A stretch of 64,000 nucleotides of DNA from Garcia nutans (taxonomy: Eukaryota; Streptophyta; Magnoliopsida; Malpighiales; Euphorbiaceae). The notes below the pieces were generated by a model. It was not told the origin of the DNA, searched no databases, and saw only the letters and a program-made list of their open reading frames with translations. Every line of letters begins with the position of its first letter. Position 1 is the first letter of the stretch. A program made the translations under genes and the position numbers. The stretch is from the NCBI GenBank assembly GCA_947685225.1, contig CANTUV010000078.1, positions 496,001 to 560,000 of the forward strand, in the 5' to 3' direction. Positions 37,168 to 50,145 of the stretch are shown piece by piece.

Positions 37168-37795
37168 CTACAATAGAAAAAATGAAGTGGGATATGGATT
37201 AGATACAGCTTAATTAGATCCACTCTCACGCTTCAATTCATCATGAAGCAGTTGAATGATCCATTTTTTTGTACGTTTGCAGGTGATAGAAAGATGATGA
37301 CATTATCAATGTTTTTATATAACAAATTAAAATAATAAAACATCATAATGCTGTTTGAAACGCAAAATAATAGCCTACTGGCCTCAAAATACAAAATTTT
37401 GTCATAATCCTCTAATTTGTTGGAAAAACCAACACCGCCTGCAAAACTTATGACTTCCCACAGGAGAAAAACATGTAAGTAATATCTAGAACATGGTCTC
37501 CACCATGGCCATGACTGTTTCTGACCATTCAAGATCAGTATCACCCCCCACAACAATCATTGCTCACCATTACCAATAAGGTAATCCTTGCATCATCTTG
37601 CTATATTTATGATACCTTAAATATCACTTACCAGCACTATTATAAAATTTTCCCTAAAGTTATAACTGAAAAAAAAAAAAAGAACCAGCAGTCTGGCATT
37701 GAATTAACCCTATTGAACCCACATTGGCATTTGCTAGAATAAAACTAATAGGAGGCCAGCTGAACAATGTAAAGTGCTCTATGCAACTATCTCTC
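37168..37795. other. Spacer between duplication and ROS3 remnant
   Basis: Mixed sequence with an A-rich tract near 37669-37681. Frames of up to 107 codons exist but resemble nothing known. It may include the 3' untranslated region of the ROS3 remnant. Confidence 0.5.
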
Positions 37796-40425
37796 CTACC
37801 ATTTTCTCTTCCGTGATCGAGTCAGAGCTGCTTTAGTATCTGCCCATTCTCTCAGTGATGCATCAGTCCTCATAAACGAGCAAGTCTCACCAATCACAAC
37901 AGCTCCAGTACTTGTTCTTTGTTCAGTTTGCTCTGTTGCCAAATTATGTTTGCTCTCTTCTGAAGCTGGAGCTTGCTTTGTTGCTGAACTGCATTGGTTC
38001 TTTGTTGAGAATGAAGCTCACTTTGTTGCCAAATGATAATTGTTCTCTGTTGGAACTGAAGTATGATTATTGCCCGTAACGATGAGCTGGCTCGGATCTG
38101 GAGTTCTTGGCATATCATCCCTTCCAAAGGCCAAACCCATTTTACCATCTACAACAGTTTTCTTTTTAAGCTTTTCAGTTATATCACCCATGTGTGTGAT
38201 CTCCAGAATTGGTATCAGGTTTTACTGGATCCTGTTTCTCGAAAGTAAGACCTAGCAAGATCTGGGTAATGCTGAATGAAGTCCTATCATTGTTAGTGAC
38301 CAATTGTGTCCATGAAGCTTTGTTGAGACATACAGATTTGGATTGCTCTTCTTCATTGGGTGAAATGTCAGACAATATGTCTGAGATGTTGATTTTGCTA
38401 TTATCCCCAATAAGTTCTCTCCACGAAGACTTCTGTGACCATGAAGGACTAGTAGCTGATTGTTCGGCACCCGATTGTGGTTCAATGCATTGGGCCTCCA
38501 TGATGACTGCTGGCCCATTTGAATGAGCCTGCAAACTCCCTTTGCCTCCAGAAAGAGCAGATACAGATTCCTTTCTATTGTTTCTGTTATGGTTCCTCCT
38601 CTGCCTTTTGATCACATCTTGAGTTGGTTGACATTCAGAAACTTGCCTTTTATTTAATTTTGACTTCTTGGCATTTGAGAAATAAAAAATTAGGGTTAAG
38701 ATTCAAACTCAAAGGAAAAATTGAAATACAAGTGAATGCCAACTTAAAAACTGCAATCCATTAATTAAGCATTAAGCCATACCTGATCAATGAAGGCTGT
38801 TTCCTGTCCTCGGCTTACCACATTAATTATGAGGTTATCATCATCTGAATAGAATATGTTTCAGTCTCATCAGGCTGTGGATCATCTGTCACTTTGATGG
38901 AATAGTCTTCTTCCTTGGTCAGTTTAATATCATTAGGTTCAGTGCTTGAAACACTTTCCATCTCAAACAGCTTATTCATCACAGAATTCATCATATCAAG
39001 TTCCTCCTTATTCATGCCACCACCTTGCGCTTCCTGAGCAGAAATCTGTTTTTCTTCAGCAGTATGGAGAGAACAAGAATGCTCTTCACAATCACAGAAA
39101 TGTGTTGGGAGAGAAGGAACTTCAACACGTCTGAAACTTTATTTGTGTTTGCCAGTTCCACAAAATGGTATTGATTTCACCTGCACAAAAACATACGAGT
39201 AAGAATACAAAACAATGGGGGGGCTGAGGTGCTTGATTGTGGTAAAACAGCACACAAAGACAAAACTAAAAGGGCACTTACAACTTTGTTAAAGGTTACC
39301 TTTTGTAATCTTGGGAAAAAAACTCACAGCTGCTTCTTTTCTGAGCTGAGCTCTTTTCTGGGCTTTTCTAGAACCTCCATTTTCTCATCACCGTCACCAT
39401 TTACATCAGTAACATATGTATTCCTAGCAAGCTGAGCATCTTCAGCCCATTCCCGTTTCAAGCGATCAAGATAATGTTCTTTTGCCTTCTCAAGTCTCAA
39501 CTTCACACCCTTCCAGACACACCCATTGAACTGCAAAGTAACAATTTTGATTTATAAGGTAAACAATAGCAGCCACATGAATCAAATATGAAAAAAAGAG
39601 AAGGGTTTTTCTACCAAGTCAAATTGAGGCGCAAAACATAAACCAAGGAAGCTTTATGAAGTTATTGATGTCCTAAAATGTTAGACAGGCTTAAAGGTGC
39701 AAAATTTAATATAAAATAAAATAGGGAAAAGGTTAATATTTTCATTTTCATTGAGATCCTATGCATGACTTTGGTTATGGAATTTCTGGTACTTCACCAA
39801 ATGCTTGATATTGTATACTCACTCAACTAAGACTTGATACCATGCCGTTTGGGATCCATTTTACTACATTCCATCTTGTCTAGAACTAGAGTTCCATGAA
39901 GTTTTAGGACCTCTATATCCTCATTCACTATTACCTTTAATAACATCCTATCACGACCCTCCATTCCTGAACTCCTACCACATCCATATGCTCAACTAAC
40001 CAGACCAAAACATATGCCAACTGCTTGGCATTCTATATTTTGCAATAGCAATTAGAAAACTCAAAACCCAAATGCCAAATTCATACAGAAAGCAATAAAA
40101 TTGGAAAAAAAAAAAAAACCGCCATAAATGGGAAAAAAGAAATATGGGTATGTGATAAAAAGGGTCAAAAAACAATCAATCAATAAGAAAGGAAAAAAGA
40201 AATAAAGAAATAAAGAAATATTACAATGCTGAAGAGCTTGGAGAGGGAATTATGAGAAGAGGGTAAGAAGTCGACATAGGCAAAGCTGCGGCCTTTGGTT
40301 CTGATAGTGTCAAGTGCTTGAATCTCACCGCCAATTTTAGAGAAAATAGTACGCAAATCATGGCTGCTCACATTCTCTCCCAATCCTCTTATGTATATCC
40401 TTGCTTTTTCTTCTACTCTTTCCAA
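37796..40425 (-). pseudogene. ROS3: ROS3-like RRM protein gene, disabled
   Basis: Four exons: 40425-40225 (RRM first half: ARIYIRGLGENVSSHDLRTI, GRSFAYVDFLP), 39530-39300 (FNGCVWKGVKLRLEKAKEHY), 39180-38783 (PFCGTGKHK..SFRRVEVPSL), about 38670-37796 (KKSKLNKRQVSE ... LREWADTKAALTRSRKRKW). Order and motifs match Arabidopsis ROS3 (At5g58130), an RNA-binding protein that aids ROS1-type DNA demethylation, and NOL8-like proteins. Defects: the frame starts at TTG with TAG as the preceding codon, so no AUG; TGA at 39324-39326 (before VFFPRLQK); TAA at 39139-39141 (KHK-stop-SF); frameshifts near 38850 and 38185; TGA at 38018-38020. Splice borders persist. Neighbouring host genes keep their frames, so this is gene-specific decay. 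Confidence 0.85.
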
Positions 40426-40429
40426 CTAT

Positions 40430-41460
40430 TCCCAATTGCGTCAACCTTTCGCCGCTCCTGCTTTTTTCTTTATTACCATTTTACACCTTTTTATCGTCGT
40501 CTCCGCCAATAGCCGCTTTGAATTTTCTTTTTTTTTATTATTATTATTATTAATATTATAAAATAATGATTGGTTTTTTTAATTTTAAATTTAAATAAAA
40601 ATTACAAATATATTATTAAATTTAATATATATTTTAGTATGGAAAAGGAAAAAACGATCCCGAGTTATCAACAAATATACACTTATCACTGAATTAAATT
40701 AGAATGTGCTATTAAATTTAATATTTAAAAATTAATAATCTATATCTATATATTATTGATTTTTTAATGGAGCTATATGAAACTATTTAATTTTATTTTT
40801 ATCAAATAGTTTTTTTATACTTGAGTTAACAAAAAAAATTTAAATAAAATCTATAAAATATGTTATAACTTATCAAATAAAAAATTATTTGATTTATTTT
40901 TTTAAATTTAAATTTTTTGCTTGATCTTTACTTGATTTTATGCAGCAACTGAGACATATTTTCAATACTTATTTTTGCATTATTTATTATATACTTGAAT
41001 TTTTTCTCTTATGACTTCAAATTTATTTATTAATATTAAACTTCTTATTGGTGATTATAGTATTTTCCCTGGAGCATTCAAAATCTTCTATTTTTTAATA
41101 AAAATTTCATCAATTTAAGGACATACTCTAAAACCCTTCAATTTCTTTTCATTTCATTGTAGTTTATAGACATGTCAATAACTTTTCATTATTTTTGCAT
41201 TTTATTATAGTTTATAGATATACCAATCGCTTCATCATTTTTTATATTTTATTGCAGTTTATAAATACCAATCACTTTGCATTTGCATTTGCTATAAGCT
41301 TGGTTATGTGTTAATAGTCATGATTATGATTATGATTATGATTATAATTGTGATTCTGGTTTATAGTTATAGCTGTGAATATGTGTATGGTTATAAGTAT
41401 AGTTGTGGATATAGCTGTAGGGACTTTACAAGTTCCTTAAAGATTATTTAAATCTGATAC
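40430..41460. other. AT-rich intergenic DNA
   Basis: Homopolymer-rich DNA upstream of the ROS3 remnant. It includes an imperfect 'gattat' microsatellite near 41320-41350. No gene, repeat family or element recognised. Confidence 0.6.
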
Positions 41461-41519
41461 CACTGTTGTTTTTGATTTTTTTGTTACTGTATTCATGTAT
41501 AAAAATGTCATTTGATGAT

Positions 41520-42235
41520 TATTCAGACAACGGTTTCTAATTTTTCAGACAACGGGTTTTAACCGTTGTCTCATGGTTTCCACAATGGTTTTTAACCGTT
41601 GTCTGATGAAGGTTTAGACAACGCTTTTTGACCGTTGTTTGATGAAGACAAAAACCGTTATCTATTGAGGCGATGTCTGATAGCATTTCAGACAACGATT
41701 TTTAGCCGTTGTCTGAAGATGGTTTCCACAATGGTTTTTAATTTTATCAGACAAGGGTTTTTAACTGTTGTCTGATGAAGGTTTAGACAACGCTTTTTGA
41801 CCGTTGTCTGATGAAGACAAAAACCATTGTCTATTGAGGCGATGTCTGATATCATTTCCACAACGGTTTTTAGTTTTATCAGACAAGGGTTTTTAACCGT
41901 TGTCTGATGAAGGTTTAGACAACGCTTTTTGACCGTTGTCTGATGAAGACAAAAACCGTTGTCTATTGAGTCGATGTCTGATTAAGGTTTATACAATGCT
42001 TTCTTATTAAAAATCGTTGTCTGATTAAGGTTTACACAACGCTTTCTTATTAAATACCATTATCTAATGAAGGTTTACACAATGCTTTTTAATTTTTCAG
42101 ACAATGGTTAATTAATCTAAAACCGTTGTAGAAGGACGCTAAATACAACGGTTAATTAATGTGGCACACTGAATATTAGACAATAGTTTCAATGTTCACT
42201 TTTATTTCACCACCATTGTCTGTTAAACTGTACAT
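41520..42235. repeat. Left CACTA subterminal repeat region
   Basis: Many direct and inverted copies of 'cagacaacggtttt', 'aaccgttgtctgatgaag' and variants, some arranged as block repeats (for example 'aggtttagacaacgcttttt' near 41611, 41781 and 41911). In CACTA elements such motifs bind the element-encoded DNA-binding protein. Close pairs of opposite orientation could form hairpins. Confidence 0.9.
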
Positions 42236-42375
42236 TATACATATAAGACAACACTTTACAATGAAGGATTGCAAATTTGGGAATCAAAAAACCTCCACAA
42301 ATTCAACCATTCAACATATTAACAAACTAAAAAAAATCAACACTATACATATATCACTGAATTATACTATTAACT

Positions 42376-45300
42376 TCAACTTGAATGACGCTTCATGAAA
42401 TATTTGGCGAAGTCAATCCTAATCTCGTTGATGTCGGCATCACTATACTCCAAGTTGCCTCTGCGTAGCCACTGAAAAATGAATCAAATTTTGGTTAGCC
42501 ACATGTGGTAAATACAAAACTATTATATAAAAAAAATGAAAATAATTAAAATTCTCACCTTAGCTGCAAACTGAAGCTCCTTGTCATAACAGATTTCCTT
42601 CATGTACCTCATGACAAAGAGGCCGCAGTCCGTGGCCCCTTTTTGCACAGGAACCCCCTGAAATAGCAAATGAAAACAAAAATGAAGTACCACATGTTAC
42701 ATCCATATGTAAATCCATATGCAAACCAACACATCAACCTAATCACACAACCTAACCTGAAATCTGAACAAACATTCTGAAAAATGAACAGAAGACACAT
42801 CCATATAAAATTTCAGGCTCAACTAGCAAACTCATACCTATAATATGCATATTTGCTTTAAATGATAAGACTAATCATCAATCAAACAAAAAGACTTCAA
42901 GAAAACCACTGTCATCCTCAATCAACACAACAGTATTCATCAACATAGATCAAAATAACAATATAGAAGAAACAGATTTGACGAATGTCAAACGGAGATG
43001 AGCAAATAGAGACATTGGTTTTAATCCAGAAACAAAATAAAAGTTGAAACAGAAACCAGAGCAATAGTATAAAATACCAATCTAATATCAAATTCCCAAT
43101 CAATCTCATCATCAAGAATTATATATTATACTATATACTATTATACTAATATATAATAGTAGATTTTGTTTTTTGACTAACTGAACAAGAAAACACAAGG
43201 CCACGGGCTGAAACATCTTCAACAGAAATATTCAATATGAAAACCAAAGACACAAGAGAACACAAAAGGCAATCCAAATATATACGAGCAAGTATACAAG
43301 TAATGCCAGTAGTGTTGTAATTTGAAATGAAAAAAATGCATACTAACTGAAAATGCTTTGTGGACTCCAAGTTTGTACTCAAATGAAAAAATGCAGTCCA
43401 AATTTAGCAATATTTCTTTCATAGAACAAGCAATTTACATATCAATTTCCAATCCAATGCTCCATTTTCCCAACAGCAAAAAGAGTATAAGCAAAATTAT
43501 TATATAAATTGTATAAATCAGAAATGATGAGAAAAACAATACCGCCATGTTCTCCCATAAAATTTTCCTCCTCACAGTCTTGTTGACACTCTCCTTGTAT
43601 AACTTTATGGCACTATAAAAAACACAATATAAGTCAACAAAAATGCATTTTCCCCAAATTTTATAACTTAAGAATAAATAGGCAGACTTTAGAAGCGCAA
43701 CTTACTTGTCAACAACCTCTATCCATTCCTGGCTAGCAATGCGACGTTTAAGAGGGTCCATGTGGTAGACTACCTCTCCCGTCGGATTTACAACAGTCAA
43801 TACCCAGTGATTCCTACAAAATAACAAAATATACTTAGGGCAATTCTTCATATTTGCTTGAACTTAACGCCAAACAATTCATTGAACAAAAAGTAATGCC
43901 AAACTTAAATAAACAATTCATGAATCAATCACAGCAGCACCAAGCCAAACTTAAAGTAATGCCAAACTTAAATAAACAACAATATCATGTCATTTTCACA
44001 AATGAGGGAAAACAAGAACAAGATGGTCAAAACTGATAATGAAAAGTGATACTACTAACATTTATATATACATACGGACATAATATATCTTTTATACTAA
44101 ATTGTTGCTGCTTAAATAGGAACAAGAAGCACATAAGGTTTAACTATGATTACTGCTTCAATGTATATTGTCAAATTCAGATTGTCAAATGCATTAAATG
44201 AGAATTAAAAAAATCTGAATAAATACAGAACCGACAATGAAACAGTGATTTCAATCACCAAAATAGCAATCACAAAGGCTCAATTCATAACACCAATCAC
44301 AATCACATACATAAGCAGCATTATTTAGCTACTAACACTCATTAGCTACGATAGCGGATAAAAAAGAAAGGTAAAGAAATACTCACACATCGTTGAAAGG
44401 CAAGAGAAAGTATTGCCCTTCTTTAGCCCCCTTAAATCGACTCGCAAGTGTACGTGACCTCCCCCCTGAATTACCACATCCAATGGCACCAATCATGCTG
44501 GGATCCACAAAGCCAATCATATCAACCATTTTATGCCTTTTGACATATTCATACAAGTAGCTGCATACAAAATGAAGTAATAGTTGTTACATATTATCAG
44601 TTTAATTTCAGCACAATTAATAAAGAAAATAAATAGCTTTTGTACTTGGAAACTTACTGAATAAATATGGTAAGTATGGATTCGGACATTTCACCTCCGG
44701 CGCACACAGCATGTAGATCTTGTAAGAACACAACTTGATTTTTGCTCACACCAAATGCTTCTTCACTTAGGGCAAAACTAACTGTTCGATCATCGCTTAA
44801 GGCATCCTTCGCCCACAGCCACAAACGTTTCAAAGGCGCTGGATAATCAGCACCCATCTGAACATGCAGCTCCTCCTCAAACATATCAGCTTCTATAACA
44901 ACAGGCTTCTTTAATTTCTTGGAGGCTTTTTTCTTCACACAAGCTTTTTTAAAACTTTGAAAATAAAAATTTTGCACGTGAACACAGTAAATAACAAAAA
45001 AAAGCAACTATGCAAACTTTCATTTCTCAAAACTTAACCTTTGGATTAGACACCCCATCCAGCACAATCAAATTTCTCGGCCATGCTATAAAAGTACCCA
45101 CGGCTTGGTCCACAGTAACAATTTCATCACCGACTGGGAATGGGATATTGATGTTTGTAAATATAAAAAACATGGAAAAATTACATTTATTTATATGTTT
45201 GAATATAATCATTAGAAGTTTGAATAAATAGTAAGTAGTATCCTCAAACCTTGAATTGTACGAGTGATCGACACTCTTGCATTCTCTTGTGCAATCTTAA

Positions 45301-47498
45301 CTCCACGGAGAGACGGCTCATGTCCTTCAACAACCGGGACTTCAACAACCTTTGCATAAGCAACAATATTGCTCGGTGATCCTATGGCCAGCTTCGCCAA
45401 TTTCAATTGATTATCAAACCCATTATCATCAAACTTATTATTGGGACCTTTGACATCAGCAGAAACCTGAATACCTTCTGCCTCCTCAGCAGCAGCAACC
45501 GTAGCAACAATCTCGATACGTTCTGCCTCCTCAGCAGCAGCAACCTCATCAACATCTGCAACAACCTCAGCAGCAACCTCATGAACATCATCCTTATCAA
45601 GCACCTCCACTTTCTCCAAAGCAAGGACCTTCTCATCATCAACAAAATTGAGACTCCTTTTTGCTTCATCCGAATTGAGACTCCTTTTTGCTTCAACAGA
45701 ATTTGCATCAAATTGAGGACTCAAATTCTTCCTCACAACCGGCGCTTGCGCCTCTTGATCCTTCACAATAGGAATTGAATTGGAGCAACTTGCTTGTTGG
45801 GAAGGCATGTTTGGACTAGACACAGGCTTTGACAAAAATTCTGCTCTAATCTTGGCAATTTCAGCAACCCAAAATGCATCTCTCTGCGCTATAATTTTCT
45901 TGGTCTCCTCCTCCATAACCATTTGAACCCCCTCCCGTATCTTTTCATCAATACTCTTTGCTTTTCTCTGTCTTGGGAGACCAAAATAGACATATTGCTT
46001 CACGTGCCTTCCCTGGCCACGTACTCTTTCCGAATGCTCCGGTTTACCAAGCGCCTTTGATAACACATCATCAGCGCCTTGTTCAACTACTTCACCTGAA
46101 CTAACTTGCTTCTTTAATGACTCCTAAAAAATAGACCCAAAATGGATGTAGTTAATAAATTAGGAAACAAGAAAAGTTGCTGAATTGAGTTGAAACTTGA
46201 ATCGAAAATCAGAATGTACGATTTCCTCAGCTTTGTGCTTCACTCTCTCATCTTTAAACCTTCCTTGTCTGTCCTGCCTTGCAAGGATCCAAGCCTTCGA
46301 TCGATCGATCTCTGAAATCCCTTCAGGATGAGATTCAGTCTGCATGTATATAGAGAGGATGACCTTATTAGTAATATAAACATGTTTTAAGAAGCATTAT
46401 AAATCCATATTGATGATACACAAGTCATAGAAAAAATAAATAAATACACAAGTCAGCACTAACCCATTCACTTTCCAAGTTCACGTATCCTTTTCGAGAC
46501 AAACGATGAGGATACTCGTTCAGCATACTTCTCTTGTGTTGTTCTTCATGAATTTTCTATGACAAAAAGGAGCAAAACATCAGAAGTATGAAAAAAGAAT
46601 CCAGATTAACATTTGGAACTAAATTAAGAAACAAGAAAATTGAAGATTTCCTTACGGTAAACTCGAATCCCAGACGATCAGCAACAAAAATGTCCCAGTG
46701 CGACTGCTCAATGAATGTGAAGTCAGCTGGAAGAACCCGCAGCTTCTCTGGTTCATCACGGTGTGGAAGAATATAGAGTCTCGTCAACCGACTTTTGAAT
46801 TCCCTCCATTTTTTACCAGCAGACTGCAGTACCATTTTCTTGGAAGTCGGCGGTACAACGAAAGCCATCTACATACATAAACCACAAAAATAAAATTAGA
46901 TGAATAAGTTTCTGAAAACCCAACGTATATATAGCAATTGAGAAACTAATGTATATAAATTAATTGTGTGGGAAGGATTTTGCATAACCTGGACACAATC
47001 CCAAATCTTTGTTTTGACGTCTTTAGCAACTTCCTTCTAGGAATCATGCCATATCGGGGCTTTAGACCTTGCTAAAACTCCGATATATGATTGCATCTCT
47101 GAAGCAGCCTTACCAAATGGTGCTCCCTTTGCATTAAATGAAACTGTAGGCTTTTGGCTACTGATCTTCCGTCTAACAATTCGGTGCATGGAGACACACC
47201 CTCATTTCAGCCTTTTTATCCCTTCAACATCGTCCTCGTTTGATTTCGGCTTACCCTTATCCACTTGCTTTCTTTTCTTGGACAACTTTTTTTCTAAGTT
47301 TTCAGAGATCGACTTCCTCTTCGAAGATACGGGGGAAGAAGTCGACAGCTTATCTGGGTGCATTGACCATGTCCTGGAGATAGCCTTCACCACTCTCATT
47401 GTGGCTGGATTTGGGGAAGACCGGGCTTGTTGTTTACATACACGGGGAGAAGTACGGGTGGGTAGTTGATACGATTGTTTCTTCTTTGAAGGAGCCAT
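42376..47498 (-). pseudogene. Transposase_24-type / Ulp1 peptidase gene of the CACTA element
   Basis: Exons read leftwards: 47498-46989, 46868-46656, 46556-46464, 46339-46220, 46123-45250, 45133-45039, about 44959-44658, 44560-44387, 43813-43706, 43612-43543, 42657-42559, 42471-42376. The first five resemble plant En/Spm Transposase_24 proteins (GKKWREFKSRLTRLYI, SHWDIFVADRLGFEFT, SHPEGISEIDRSKAWILARQ, KALGKPEHSERVRGQGRHVK). The last six form a C48 Ulp1 domain: NHWVLTVVN (His), VVYHMDPL (Asp), GVPVQKGATDCGLFVMRYM (Gln, Cys). All catalytic residues are kept. Exon 1 carries TGA at 47202-47204 and TAG at 47037-47039, and the exon 7 acceptor phase is unclear. Start chosen at MAPSKKK; an ATG five codons upstream is possible. 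The family would bind element ends and/or deconjugate SUMO-like proteins. Confidence 0.85.
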
Positions 47499-47499
47499 A

Positions 47500-49560
47500 A
47501 TCAGCACCTGCATTCACAAATTAAAAGTTGCATTTTGTATGAAATCATCCAGTTTAAACATTGGAAATCACAGAAAACAGCTGCATGTATGAGAAGCATC
47601 AGCCAACAGGTAAGAATTAAATGTGAAAATGCATTTCAGAAGAATGTTAATGTAAGCAGCTGCAAGTATGAGAATACTATCACTATCTCTAATAATAACT
47701 CTCATGCCCTTTGGTCAATTCTAAGGTTACGCTACTTGGAAGGAAATAGGGTTAAGAGATAGGTTTGCCATTGCTAATTTGAGGAAAATAAATATACTCT
47801 TTCAAAATTGCAGAACAGAAAAGGCAATTGGTAAGAGCCACAAAATCATAATCAAAGCAGGAAATATTTTCATGACTAAATCACATGCCACAATATTAAC
47901 AAAATTATGTTCGTACTCAGTGCCACAACATTTAAATTTCCTATAAGAACAGGACACTTAGTGACTGTAGTACGACACACGGAAGAAAAATATCAATCAT
48001 GGACTGTTATGGTTCCTCTTTTGGATCTAGTTATATGAGTAATTTTGAATTAGGGATTTAATAGTAACTACTTTGACCTCTAGTTACATCCAATTGAGAT
48101 GCTTTATCACATTATCCATAACAAAATTTTGCATCATATCAACACTACTTTTCGAGCTATTCCACCTGTTTCTACTTCTTTAATTTTATATTTTCAAGGA
48201 AGAGCTCATATGACTCCTAGAAGACTACATGGAAGCAACACATTAAACATTTCGGTATTTAAACATTTCATGTCATCACAAGGAACTGCCAAACATAACG
48301 GTTCCAACAGAAGTTAAGTAACACATGCATGGCACATTGGGATCAACTGAAGAAAATTAGCCACAAAAAGAAACTATAACTACAGAGCCCAGTAAATGTA
48401 TCCCCTTGTATAGCAATAGTAACTTGGATGGAGGTTTTAGGTGTACAACATATAACACAAATTAAGCATGTGCTGCAAAAACAATATTTTTCTGAAAACA
48501 GGCCAAACATAGTTGGATTGAAGAAAAAAGATCAAAAATTGAGTTGACTTCATACTATTCTGTGTCTGACATGAAAATGGTTTATAAAACAAACTTCTAA
48601 GAACTAAGAAGAGGAAGAAGAAAATTATACAATAACAGAAAAAATTAAAAAAAAAAAAGATGCAGAGCGACAAAAGTATATAACGAACCTCGAAGGCTGG
48701 AACTGAAGGAGTGAATGTAGGGCCGCAGTGAGTGGCGGGCAGGTTAGAGAGAAAGGTAGAAGAGGAAGAAGAAATATGGATGTGCCGTGCGTTTTTAGGT
48801 CAAGACTGAATATTTCGAAAGTGGGAAGGAAGAGAACACAGTTAGGTCTAGCAATGGAAAGAGGGAAGGAGGAGAACAAAGTTTGGTGTAGAAATATTTA
48901 GTTTCTGAAGCTTTCTACTCGTGAAAATAGAAACTAATTAGGTCTACAGAGAGAAATCGAAAGAGGGAAGGAGGAGATAGGTCTGTTTAGGTTTATTGCT
49001 AAATTTCAAAACGGCCGTGTTTTTGGCAAAATGGGGGCAAATGAAATTTTTTTTGAAAATAAAGGGGGAATTTAAGTGTTCAAAATTTTTGAAGTTTTGA
49101 CATCCCTCTTTTGAAACAAAATGGAATTTTCAAAATTTTGTTAAATTAACTTTATAAATTCACTTATATAGATGACTTATAAATTTCAATTTATAATTCA
49201 TCCATAAGTGCTTAAGGCAATACAATTTAAATAATTAGTAGTGATAAATTTCTATGAAACCCTATATAATTATAAATTTTAGTGTTGATGTAAATTAGAT
49301 TAAGCAAAAACAATACTAATATATATACTAATATTGAAAAGTATAGCCAACTGAGAGAATTAAATTTCATACACAGGAACTATGCTCATGGTTAGCCATA
49401 TAGCAGCCATCTAGATAGAAATCATGTAATTGCAAGGCAAGAGTTCAATAAGCAAGTCCACAAGAACACTTAAAAATGGAAGTGAAGATTATGATTATGA
49501 TTTGAGAAACATTAGAGTTAGTGGGATGTGAGAAGAACATGAGCAAAAATTTATCAAAGA
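47500..49560. other. CACTA internal spacer, probable leader of the minus-strand gene
   Basis: No coding homology. CT-rich minus-strand sequence at about 48680-49000 ('ctccttccctctttcgattt') followed by a lower-complexity stretch looks like a 5' leader exon and intron for the minus-strand gene. This is an inference from composition. Frames in this stretch resemble nothing known. Confidence 0.4.
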
Positions 49561-49564
49561 ACTA

Positions 49565-50145
49565 GCACTAATATATACTTGTATATACTAATATATATAC
49601 TAATATATACTTGTATATACTAATATATATACTAATATATAATTGTATATACTAATATATATACTTGTATATACTAATATATATACTAATATATACTTGT
49701 ATATACTAGTATATATACTAATATATACTTGTATATACTAATATATATACTTGTATATACTAATATATACTTATATATACTTGTATATATACTAATATAT
49801 ACTTGTATATACTTGTATATACTAATATATACTAATAGATATACTTGTATATACTTATATATATACTTGTATATACTAATATATATACTTGTATATACTA
49901 ATATATACTTATATATACTTATATATATACTAATATATATACTTGTATATACTAGTATATATATTAATATATACTTTGTATATATACTAATATATATACT
50001 TGTATATACTTGTATATATACTAATATATACTTGTATATACTAATATATATACTAATATATATACTTATATATACTTGTATATACTAATATATACTTATA
50101 TATACTTGTATATACTTGTATATATATACTAATATATACTTGTAT
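49565..50145. repeat. TA-rich minisatellite inside the CACTA element
   Basis: About 580 bp of imperfect copies of 'actaatatatatacttgtat' in varying order. The long frame across it encodes only a Tyr/Ile repeat and is not a gene. It sits between the divergent element genes. Confidence 0.95.

Noticed and set aside
37233..37556. 107-codon minus-strand frame between the duplication and ROS3
   Set aside because: No motif or splice context linking it to ROS3 or to another family.
45403..45711. 102-codon Leu/Met/Arg-rich minus-strand frame and its plus-strand mirror at 45407-45778
   Set aside because: They are off-frame readings of the Glu/Ala/Val-rich linker exon of the CACTA minus-strand gene.
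48437..48879. Two hydrophobic minus-strand frames
   Set aside because: They derive from CT-rich leader-like sequence with no conserved motif; not supported as proteins.
49729..50088. 119-codon plus-strand frame rich in Tyr and Ile
   Set aside because: It is the translation of the TA-rich minisatellite and not a gene.
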